From: Bacteroidia bacterium
Lineage (GTDB): Bacteria > Bacteroidota > Bacteroidia > Flavobacteriales > Flavobacteriaceae
Direction of reading: 5' to 3'
DNA length: 40,054 nt
NCBI GenBank assembly: GCA_030429955.1
Contig: JAUIGO010000025.1
Coordinates: 1 to 40,054 of the forward strand
In this document: piece by piece, positions 33,858 to 40,054 of the stretch
How positions within the stretch are numbered: the stretch's first letter is position 1
Layout of the letters: the number at the start of each line of letters is the position of its first letter
Program-made: the position numbers and the translations under genes
The notes under the pieces: generated by a model
Seen by the model: only the letters and a program-made list of their open reading frames with translations
Database searches by the model: none
What the model was told of the DNA's origin: nothing

Positions 33858-34018
33858 CTCGTTTCCTAAACAGCATTACCTGTTCTAGGTTCAATGGGTA
33901 TGATCTCAGCCGAATGGATTTTTGATTTCTGATTTTTGATTTCTGATTTTTGAACCTAATATTCATCAATCGTCAATCTTTAATCATCAATCGTCAATCA
34001 ATCAAGCACCCCTTTTTT
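33858..34018 (-). ncRNA. TPP riboswitch (THI element)
   Basis: Read on the minus strand, the aptamer has GGGGTGC (34012-34006), then CGGCTGAGAT and ACCC, then GAACCT, and ACAGGTAATGCTG near 33871-33885. These are the conserved thi-box sequences in the right order. GGGT of the first block pairs with ACCC (P2). The P3 arm is about 90 nt and consists of repeats: TTGATTGA-type units on one side and AATCA-type units on the other, which are mutually complementary. A strong promoter is immediately upstream. It should repress the TonB receptor when TPP is abundant. This explains most of the 360-bp gap between the receptor and arfB. Confidence 0.93.
33918..33999. repeat. Two tandem-repeat tracts within the riboswitch P3 arm
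   Basis: A 14-bp unit (TTTTTGATTTCTGA) repeats between about 33919 and 33952. A 15-bp unit (CATCAATCGTCAATC) repeats at 33964-33978 and 33985-33999. The tracts are complementary over TTGAT/ATCAA stretches and can pair as a long imperfect stem. Confidence 0.75.
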
Positions 34019-34028
34019 GAGAACGCAG

Positions 34029-34058
34029 CAAAGATAGAAATGAATTATGAATTACAAA
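34029..34058 (-). promoter_or_regulatory. Promoter of the TPP riboswitch-TonB receptor transcript
   Basis: On the minus strand TTTG (34058-34055), an 18-bp spacer and TATCTTTG (34036-34029) match the full Bacteroidetes promoter consensus. Transcription would begin near 34021, just before the riboswitch. This is the best promoter in the window. Confidence 0.75.
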
Positions 34059-34076
34059 TTATATATCGCAATTATT

Positions 34077-34481
34077 TTATTCAATTTCTGGTGGTTTTCT
34101 ATTTGCTTTCTTTTTAGAAATTTGCTTTTTGTTTTTTAAGCGTTTCCGTTTTACGGCTTTTGGTGTTTTAGTTGGAATGCGTTCTTTCCGAACGGTTAAT
34201 GCTTCTTTGATAATCTCTAAAAACCGTTCTTTTACAATTTGTTTGTTTTTGACCTGACTTCGGGATTCATCACATTGTAGGACTAAAACATTGTTCTTTG
34301 TTAGTCTTGTATTTAAGTTTCCAATTAATAAGATTTTTTCTTCATCATCCAATCCATTAGAAGCATCAACATCAAACTGAAGCTCTATTTTGGTGGATAC
34401 TTTATTAACGTTTTGCCCTCCACTTCCCGAACTTCTAATGGCCTTTAAAGTTACTTCTGATATGAGTAATTCTGCATCCAA
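34077..34481 (-). CDS. arfB: Alternative ribosome-rescue factor ArfB (peptidyl-tRNA hydrolase)
   Basis: The 134-residue release-factor-like protein rescues stalled ribosomes. RSSGSGGQNVNKVSTKIEL near residue 16 holds the catalytic GGQ. The C-terminus is a strongly basic tail (TPKAVKRKRLKNKKQISKKK) that enters the empty mRNA channel. Length and tail separate it from full-size release factors. The start is a TTG at 34481, one base after the DUF4301 stop, and the conserved family N-terminus begins there. It is the last gene of the operon. Confidence 0.94.
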   Translation of the reverse strand: MDAELLISEVTLKAIRSSGSGGQNVNKVSTKIELQFDVDASNGLDDEEKILLIGNLNTRLTKNNVLVLQCDESRSQVKNKQIVKERFLEIIKEALTVRKERIPTKTPKAVKRKRLKNKKQISKKKANRKPPEIE

Positions 34482-34482
34482 A

Positions 34483-36036
34483 TTAAGTGAGTTGATGTGG
34501 AGGTTTTAGTAAATCATTGACGGTTTTTACAGGATTGAAAGTTCGCAAAGGTACCTCAACAAATATGGTATTCCAATTAGACATAGCGCCATTCCATAGT
34601 CCTGGAAGTTCTAATGCTTTTAAGTTTTTTCCTGACTTTGTTTTTTCGGATATAAAGGCTGTTTTATGGTCTATAAACTTTGTTAAGTCAAAAGATTTGT
34701 CAAGATAGTTTTTGGTACCACAAACTAAATCTACTGGATTGAAGTGAGTCGCGTTTTTCATGATTTCTTTTTGGTGCCTACTACTCTTATCTACTTGAGC
34801 AGACTCTACTATTTGAAGTGAAACAGTGCCACTTTCATCTTTCACCCAAAACGGTCCTCCTCCAGGTTCACCTTCATTTTTAACCATACCACAAACTCTG
34901 ATAGGTCTATTTAATTTATCTTTTAGATACTTAATTTGATACTTGAGAGAGTATTTTTCAAATTCGTTGCTAATAGACACATTGAGTCTGTTTGAAACAA
35001 AGTTGGCAATTTCAATGAGTTCTGATTCTGAAACTTGATTTTTATCTAATTGCTTTAGATAATGAAATGTTTTCTCTTGTACTTCAAGTAAAAAGCCAGC
35101 AAGCATCATTTTATAATCGGCAACTTCATTTTTATATTTCTTAACCACAACATTATCAATATTTTTTATAAAAATGATATCTGCATCAAGTTCATTTAAA
35201 TTTTGAATCAAGGCTCCATGTCCTGAAGGTCTAAATACTAATTGTCCATTTTCATCTCTAAAAGGTTCATTCCTATGAGTTACAGCAATGGTGTCTGTAG
35301 ATTCTTTTTGGTAGGAGAATGTAATATTGAATTTTGTATTGGTTCGTTCTTCAACGTCTTCTTCAATAAATTTAAATTCTTCATCAAAACGATGCTTGTG
35401 TTTTTCAGAAATAGTAAAATGTAAATTAGCCACATTGTTTGAGGAAGCATACAGAGCTGCTTCAAATAAATGTTCTTCAAAAGCAGTGGATACGTTTTGC
35501 TTATATCTATGAAAGGGCAATAATCCTTTTGGGTAAAATGCTAAGTTTAACTGGGTTTCTTCAAGCATTGTTTTTACAAACTCAACACGTTGTGAATCAT
35601 AACTCAATTCATTAAAATTTGGCACATTCTCATGTACTTTATGAATCACCTGTTCGAAAAAAGGCAACTTTTCCAAGCCTATTAAAAAAACGGATAAATC
35701 TTTGGTTTTGTTTTTATTGATATATGCATTGATGCTTTCCTTTTCAGGATTATACTCTGCTAAAAACTGAAACAAAAATTTAAACATTCTGGTAGCTGCG
35801 CCTGAAGCTGGAACAAATTTCAGTATAGATATATTATTTCGTCTTTCTTGAAATTTTTGGATATAAGTTTCTTTTTCAGGCGCTTCCAATTTTTGAATAC
35901 CATTACCAATTATTGCAGCATCCTTTAAATTCAAAAAGGGCAAGCCTGCTTTGAATAAGCCTATTTGGACTTTAATTTGTTCTAATGTTAATCCTTTAGC
36001 TTCAATTTGCTGTATGTCTTTTTTGGTAAAGTTCAC
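34483..36036 (-). CDS. DUF4301 family protein
   Basis: The 517-residue cytoplasmic protein belongs to the DUF4301 family of Bacteroidetes. Notable stretches are FVPASGAATRMFKFLFQFL, HRNEPFRDENGQLVFRPSGH with GALIQNLN, and CGMVKNEGEPGGGPFWVKDE. Together they look like a nucleotidyltransferase-type nucleotide-sugar pyrophosphorylase fold (SGAATRM recalls the G-x-G-T-R-M loop), so a nucleotide-handling role is plausible but unproven. The start is GTG at 36036, overlapping the upstream stop in a GTGA. It sits between the NadR-like kinase and arfB. Confidence 0.85.
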   Translation of the reverse strand: MNFTKKDIQQIEAKGLTLEQIKVQIGLFKAGLPFLNLKDAAIIGNGIQKLEAPEKETYIQKFQERRNNISILKFVPASGAATRMFKFLFQFLAEYNPEKESINAYINKNKTKDLSVFLIGLEKLPFFEQVIHKVHENVPNFNELSYDSQRVEFVKTMLEETQLNLAFYPKGLLPFHRYKQNVSTAFEEHLFEAALYASSNNVANLHFTISEKHKHRFDEEFKFIEEDVEERTNTKFNITFSYQKESTDTIAVTHRNEPFRDENGQLVFRPSGHGALIQNLNELDADIIFIKNIDNVVVKKYKNEVADYKMMLAGFLLEVQEKTFHYLKQLDKNQVSESELIEIANFVSNRLNVSISNEFEKYSLKYQIKYLKDKLNRPIRVCGMVKNEGEPGGGPFWVKDESGTVSLQIVESAQVDKSSRHQKEIMKNATHFNPVDLVCGTKNYLDKSFDLTKFIDHKTAFISEKTKSGKNLKALELPGLWNGAMSNWNTIFVEVPLRTFNPVKTVNDLLKPPHQLT

Positions 36037-36602
36037 TTTCTTTTTTTAATAAGTTTATCAATATTCCTTACTGCTTTTTCAAATCGTTCTTTCTTACTTC
36101 CTTTTAACAAAACAAAAGGTCTGTTATATTTAATTAATGCATGTTCAAAAGCTTTAAACATGCGCTCGCGTTCATTGGGTTTGTCGCGTAAATCATCTGC
36201 TTGCCAAGGCACATCAATATAGGTTAAAAAATATAAATCGTAAGTATTTTCAATTGCATATTTGTCTAAAACTGGGTCGCAAGTTCCAGAGTAATATGCC
36301 TCGGAATATACTTTGGTTTCTAACAAATCTGTATCGCAAATTAAAACCGAATCTGTCTTTTTAGCAAGTAAATTTTCAAGTTTCATTTGCCCAATTGCAA
36401 TTGGGAGCAAATCTTTTGACTCGCATGTTCTACGTTCATTGTTCCAAACATCTTGTAAATACTCTCTTGCATATTCAGGCACCCAAACTGAATTGTAATG
36501 CCTTGCCAACTGAATAGATAAGGTTGTTTTTCCTGTCGATTCTGGTCCAAATAGAACTACTTTTATACAGTTTGACGGTTGTTGTCTAAGCTTTTCTTCC
36601 AT
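36033..36602 (-). CDS. NadR-like P-loop kinase (AAA_28 type)
   Basis: The 189-residue ATPase has Walker A LFGPESTGKTTLS (residues 18-30), followed by WVPEYAREYLQD, VLICDTDLLETKVYSEAYY and YIDVPWQADDLRDKPNERER with the LID arginines. This is the pattern of the ribosylnicotinamide kinase domain of NadR. Its gene overlaps the PnuC-family gene by 40 bp, and such kinases trap imported nucleosides by phosphorylation. Nicotinamide riboside is the family default. The TPP-regulated receptor nearby makes thiamine an alternative substrate. No N-terminal regulator or adenylyltransferase domain is present. Confidence 0.88.
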   Translation of the reverse strand: MEEKLRQQPSNCIKVVLFGPESTGKTTLSIQLARHYNSVWVPEYAREYLQDVWNNERRTCESKDLLPIAIGQMKLENLLAKKTDSVLICDTDLLETKVYSEAYYSGTCDPVLDKYAIENTYDLYFLTYIDVPWQADDLRDKPNERERMFKAFEHALIKYNRPFVLLKGSKKERFEKAVRNIDKLIKKRK

Positions 36603-37273
36603 TGTTTATATGCTTGAATGGCAAGTATTAAAAATATTAAATATTGGATTCCTGTGAAACCATAACCTTTTGCAAAATATAGTGGTATGGATACAATGTT
36701 CCCAATAATCCAGAGTGTCCAGTTTTCAATCTTTTTTAAAGCCATGAGCCACATAGCAGCAAAAAATATTCCTGTTGTAAATGTATCTAGAAAAGGCGTG
36801 GCTATTCTAAAATCTTCAATATGTCCTGATGTTAAATTTGTAAAGGCAATATTTATGCTTTCTGAAAAGCCTAAATTGTTTGGCATTACATTATAATAAC
36901 GATAAACAAAAATGACAAAAATAGAAGTGAATGCAAAAATACCGATTGCTTTTATTTTGTCTGTTAAAGTGGTTCTTGAAATTGGAATGTGATTTTTTTT
37001 ATCATCAATTATTTTGCTCCACATATACCATCCGAAAATGCTCATTATGGTATAATATATATTGATGATTAAATCGCCATATAAGTTCCATTGTGATAGT
37101 AAATACACGTAAATTCCTGTACTGATTATTCCTGTTGGATAGACTAAAATATTTTCTCTTTTTGCAAATATAACGCTAATGACTCCAAAGGTTGCTGCAA
37201 CAAACTCTAGGATAATGTTTAGCGTTGTCGCTGTTTTATAAGGTTCAATAAAAAAGTCTATTATCTCGTTCAT
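36563..37273 (-). CDS. PnuC/PnuT-family vitamin transporter
   Basis: The 236-residue inner-membrane protein has seven hydrophobic segments. NIILEFVAATFGVISVIFAK, LIINIYYTIMSIFGWYMWSK and IENWTLWIIGNIVSIPLYF are signature stretches of the PnuC family, which carries nicotinamide riboside, or thiamine in the PnuT branch, by facilitated diffusion. The start overlaps the GGGP synthase stop (ATGA). The downstream kinase overlaps its 3' end, consistent with metabolic trapping. Whether the ligand is nicotinamide riboside or thiamine cannot be settled from the sequence. Confidence 0.9.
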   Translation of the reverse strand: MNEIIDFFIEPYKTATTLNIILEFVAATFGVISVIFAKRENILVYPTGIISTGIYVYLLSQWNLYGDLIINIYYTIMSIFGWYMWSKIIDDKKNHIPISRTTLTDKIKAIGIFAFTSIFVIFVYRYYNVMPNNLGFSESINIAFTNLTSGHIEDFRIATPFLDTFTTGIFFAAMWLMALKKIENWTLWIIGNIVSIPLYFAKGYGFTGIQYLIFLILAIQAYKQWKKSLDNNRQTV

Positions 37274-37989
37274 AACTCATTAAAAAATGATTCATCCAAT
37301 TCAAGAGCAGTGCCAATTACTACCATGTCTGCTCCTGCATTGTAAGCTTTATCTAATTGATCCTTACTTCTAATTCCGCCACCAACAATTAATGGAATGC
37401 CTAAATCTTGCTTTACCATTGAAATTATCTCTTCACTAACTGGATGTGTTGCTCCACTTCCTGCTTCCAGATAAATGAGCTTCATACCTAGTAACTCACC
37501 AGCTTTGGCTGTATCTGAAATAGCTTGAATGTTATGTCTTGCCATTGGAATGGTATATGTAACTTTTTGTACAGACGTTTCTTTGCCATTTTCAATCAAT
37601 ATATATCCTGTTGGAATGACCTCAAGATTGGATTTGCGTAATTTAGAAATTGACTCCACATGCTTTCCAATTAAATAGTCTGGATGTCTTCCAGAAATTA
37701 GTGATAAAAAAAGCAAAGCATCTGCTTTATTCGTAATTTGATTGACATCTCCTGGAAATAATATAACAGGTAAATCTGTTAAACTTTTGATTTCTTTTAC
37801 TAGTTTTTCTGAAGCATTATCAGCTACTGAACTACCACCAATAAAAATATGTGTAGCTATAGATTTGTTTACATTTTCTATAAATCCAGATGCAATTTCA
37901 ATGGCCATTTTATCAGGATCTATTAAAACTGCTAACAATTTTTTCTTTTGAGAAATTGATGCAAGTATGTCTTGGTAGAGATTTTTCAT
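37270..37989 (-). CDS. Geranylgeranylglyceryl phosphate synthase family protein
   Basis: The 239-residue TIM-barrel prenyltransferase has LLAVLIDPDK at the first strand, FIGGSSVADN and LPVILFPGDVNQI, then VIPTGYILIENG, KLIYLEAGSGA, and the phosphate-binding IPLIVGGGIRSKDQLD and GADMVVIGTALE. This matches the GGGP/heptaprenylglyceryl phosphate synthases. The family joins a long prenyl chain to glycerol-1-phosphate in an ether bond, as in archaeal lipids; flavobacterial members are known. It abuts the phosphopantetheinyl transferase gene and overlaps pnuC. The product's role in this organism is not known. Confidence 0.92.
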   Translation of the reverse strand: MKNLYQDILASISQKKKLLAVLIDPDKMAIEIASGFIENVNKSIATHIFIGGSSVADNASEKLVKEIKSLTDLPVILFPGDVNQITNKADALLFLSLISGRHPDYLIGKHVESISKLRKSNLEVIPTGYILIENGKETSVQKVTYTIPMARHNIQAISDTAKAGELLGMKLIYLEAGSGATHPVSEEIISMVKQDLGIPLIVGGGIRSKDQLDKAYNAGADMVVIGTALELDESFFNEL

Positions 37990-38616
37990 TTAGGCAATAA
38001 CGTAAGCACAAGTAAACCCTTCAAACTCCAAGAAAGTAGTATTGTAGCGATATTTTTTATTTTCAAAATCTATCCAAGCCACAGTTTCATGGTCTTGAAT
38101 CATAAAAGGAATTACTAAAAAATGATCCTTAAAAACCATTCCAGGAGTTGCAAATAACTTGTAGAGTGACTCTTTAATGCACCAAATAATGGTTAATTCA
38201 TTAATGTAATTTTCTGAGTCCTTTTTCAAATAATTAAACTCATAATCAATAAACTTTGGTGCAATTCGAGCTATTTTATCACGTTGCATTTCTATATCAA
38301 TTCCAACCTCAGCATCACTCACAATAACACCAACAAATAAAAAAGAATGTGTAATTGAAATACACTTGCCATCTTTTAAGTGAGGTTTTCCATTATTGTC
38401 ATAATATAAATCTAGATCTGTATAACCTAAATCTAAAAGAAGGTGTCTTGCACATAAAAAACCACGCTGATGCCATTCGCTTTTCATGCTTAAAACACGA
38501 TCTGAACTCTCTTGTTTTAAAACCAAACCAGCCATTAAGTCGTCAAACGACTCTGTAATTTTCCAGATTTTAACAGTAGTTTGTGAATTTGGAGTAAAGG
38601 TTTTATAAAGTGGCAT
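37990..38616 (-). CDS. 4'-phosphopantetheinyl transferase superfamily protein
   Basis: The 208-residue Sfp-type enzyme converts apo acyl or peptidyl carrier proteins to the holo form. The magnesium and CoA motifs are VGIDIE near residue 105 and WCIKESLYKLF near residue 145. ISITHSFLFVGVIVS precedes them and ARHLLLDLG lies in the first half. No polyketide or peptide synthetase is nearby, so it may serve fatty acid synthesis. It heads the operon that continues with GGGP synthase; the stop is directly followed by that gene's ATG. Confidence 0.92.
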   Translation of the reverse strand: MPLYKTFTPNSQTTVKIWKITESFDDLMAGLVLKQESSDRVLSMKSEWHQRGFLCARHLLLDLGYTDLDLYYDNNGKPHLKDGKCISITHSFLFVGVIVSDAEVGIDIEMQRDKIARIAPKFIDYEFNYLKKDSENYINELTIIWCIKESLYKLFATPGMVFKDHFLVIPFMIQDHETVAWIDFENKKYRYNTTFLEFEGFTCAYVIA

Positions 38617-38626
38617 TTAATAATCT

Positions 38627-38647
38627 GAAAGTTAATAGTTATCTTTG
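38627..38647. promoter_or_regulatory. Back-to-back promoter boxes of the PPTase operon and ahcY
   Basis: TATCTTTG (38640-38647, plus) matches the Bacteroidetes -7 consensus for ahcY. TAACTTTC (38634-38627, minus) is a one-mismatch box for the transferase operon. Only 5 bp separate them, so polymerases at the two promoters should compete. Confidence 0.45.
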
Positions 38648-38751
38648 CAGCGCTAAAGGTTCATTAATAATTTTGGCTAAGCGAATTTAACTATTTTTAA
38701 GTTCCAAACCCAAAGTTGTGACCTTTAAAACAAATAGAAAAACACACTTAT

Positions 38752-40054
38752 ATGAACACAAAAACAATTCCTTACGTAGCTAACAAAGTTAAAGATATGT
38801 CGCTTGCGGCTTGGGGAAGAAAAGAAATTGAATTAGCCGAAGCTGAAATGCCAGGATTAATGAGTCTTCGTGAAGAGTACAAAGATTCACAACCTTTAAA
38901 AGGCGCTCGTATCGCTGGTTGCTTACACATGACCATCCAAACAGCTGTTTTAATTGAAACCTTACAAGCTTTAGGTGCAGAAGTGACTTGGAGTTCTTGT
39001 AATATTTTCTCAACTCAAGATCAAGCTGCTGCTGCTATCGCTGCTACAGGAACTGCAGTGTATGCCTGGAAAGACATGACCGAAGAAGAATTTGATTGGT
39101 GTATTGAACAAACCTTGTTTTTTGGTGAAGACCGTAAACCATTAAACATGATTCTTGATGATGGTGGTGATTTGACTAATATGGTTTTAGATAAATATCC
39201 AGAACTAGCTGCTGGAATTAATGGCCTTTCTGAAGAAACAACTACAGGTGTTCATAGATTGTATGAGCGCATGAAAGCAGGAACGTTGCCAATGCCAGCA
39301 ATTAATGTAAACGACAGTGTTACAAAGTCGAAATTTGATAATAAATACGGTTGTCGTGAAAGCGCTGTTGATGCAATTCGTCGTGCTACAGATGTGATGC
39401 TAGCTGGAAAGCGTGTAGTAGTTTGTGGTTATGGCGATGTTGGAAAAGGTACAGCAGCATCATTTAAAGGCGCTGGAAGTATTGTAACAGTTACCGAAAT
39501 TGATCCTATTTGTGCATTACAAGCAGCTATGGATGGTTTTGAAGTGAAAAAACTAGAGACTGTTGTTGCTAACGCTGATATAGTAATTACGACTACTGGA
39601 AATAAAGATATCGTTCAAGGTCAACATTTTGAAGCCATGAAAGACAAAACCATTGTTTGTAACATTGGACATTTTGACAATGAAATTGATATGGCTTGGT
39701 TAAATAAAAACTATGGCAACACCAAAAACACCATTAAACCACAAGTTGATAAATACACAATTGATGGAAAAGATGTGATTATTTTGGCTCAAGGTCGTTT
39801 GGTTAATTTAGGTTGTGCTACAGGACATCCAAGTTTCGTGATGAGTAACTCGTTTACAAACCAAACTTTGGCTCAAATAGAACTTTGGACAAACAGAGAT
39901 GCTTACCAAAACGAAGTGTATATGTTGCCAAAACATCTTGACGAAAAGGTTGCAAAATTGCACTTAGCTAAAATTGGAGTTGAGTTAACCGAACTTCGTG
40001 AAGATCAAGCTAAATACATTGGTGTAGAGGTCGAAGGCCCTTATAAGCCTGAGT
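38752..40054 (+). CDS. ahcY: Adenosylhomocysteinase (3' end cut by window edge)
   Basis: Splits S-adenosylhomocysteine into adenosine and homocysteine in the methylation cycle. The frame is open from the ATG at 38752 to the window edge, 434 codons, and only a few residues appear missing (the end reads [11 protein letters not shown]). Visible features are the substrate domain with [17 protein letters not shown] and [16 protein letters not shown], and [30 protein letters not shown] precedes the NAD-binding [31 protein letters not shown] and [20 protein letters not shown] complete the signature. The leader is about 100 nt long. Confidence 0.97.
   Translation, partial: MNTKTIPYVANKVKDMSLAAWGRKEIELAEAEMPGLMSLREEYKDSQPLKGARIAGCLHMTIQTAVLIETLQALGAEVTWSSCNIFSTQDQAAAAIAATGTAVYAWKDMTEEEFDWCIEQTLFFGEDRKPLNMILDDGGDLTNMVLDKYPELAAGINGLSEETTTGVHRLYERMKAGTLPMPAINVNDSVTKSKFDNKYGCRESAVDAIRRATDVMLAGKRVVVCGYGDVGKGTAASFKGAGSIVTVTEIDPICALQAAMDGFEVKKLETVVANADIVITTTGNKDIVQGQHFEAMKDKTIVCNIGHFDNEIDMAWLNKNYGNTKNTIKPQVDKYTIDGKDVIILAQGRLVNLGCATGHPSFVMSNSFTNQTLAQIELWTNRDAYQNEVYMLPKHLDEKVAKLHLAKIGVELTELREDQAKYIGVEVEGPYKPE

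Noticed and set aside
33918-33999. Regularly repeated units suggesting a CRISPR array
   Set aside because: Units are 14-15 bp, low in complexity, without unique spacers, and lie inside the TPP riboswitch.
38640-38665. GCTAAAGG resembling the 3' end of a SAM-II riboswitch upstream of ahcY
   Set aside because: The remaining SAM-II blocks are not found in order, and the stretch overlaps the predicted promoter.

Overview
The window is about 40 kb of AT-rich DNA from a member of the Bacteroidota, most likely a marine-type Flavobacteriaceae. The signs are several Bacteroidetes-specific families (DUF4296, DUF4271, DUF3098, DUF3127, DUF4301), class-typical gene pairs (DUF4271-hemD, ftsX-DUF3098-uppP-truB), lipoproteins with short lipoboxes, promoters of the TTG-N18-TAnnTTTG type, a lack of Shine-Dalgarno sequences, and several TTG/GTG starts. 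Nearly everything is core metabolism and cell maintenance. I see no phage, insertion sequence, CRISPR, tRNA or rRNA.

Layout. Positions 1-210 are clearly more GC-rich than the rest and carry the end of an AbrB-type antitoxin and the first codons of a PIN toxin. These run in frame into the C-terminal third of a flavobacterial LuxE-like acyltransferase (to 546), a junction that looks chimeric. Next come tyrS (-), an SDR epimerase (+), a minus-strand operon of polyprenol-phosphate mannosyltransferase, dihydroorotase and a DUF4296 lipoprotein, and then DUF4271 plus hemD (+). From 7.2 to 12.6 kb lie pckA and DUF423 (-), saccharopine dehydrogenase with an Lrp/AsnC regulator and a lipoprotein (+), and a YugP-type zinc peptidase (-). 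An unusually long leuS (-) occupies 12.8-15.9 kb and is followed by a DMT exporter and a ketopantoate reductase. From 18 to 22 kb runs the ftsX, lipoprotein, DUF3098, uppP, truB, TonB-like cluster (+). From 22 to 28.4 kb come a thioredoxin-like protein, tag, two tandem PPK2 kinases, aat, an AtoE-type transporter, DUF3127 and a flavin reductase-like protein. From 28.4 to 31.4 kb come an orphan histidine kinase, a zinc-ribbon membrane protein, greA with a HIT protein, and a degenerate Rieske-like lipoprotein.

The last part, 31.4-38.6 kb, is the most interesting. A TonB-dependent receptor is preceded by a TPP riboswitch with a strong promoter. Upstream of it is a tight minus-strand operon: phosphopantetheinyl transferase, GGGP synthase, PnuC/PnuT-family transporter, NadR-like P-loop kinase, DUF4301 and ArfB. 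Receptor, inner-membrane carrier and kinase together suggest vitamin salvage, with thiamine as the best candidate for the receptor's ligand. ahcY is divergent from this operon and is cut by the right edge a few codons before its end.

Repeats have entered functional sequence at several places. Two REP-like hairpins share a GAGC-N3/4-TCGA core with different, compensating arms. One lies inside leuS and the other inside the receptor's signal-peptide region. Complementary tandem repeats have extended the riboswitch's P3 arm. A composite of four palindromes lies 3' of leuS.
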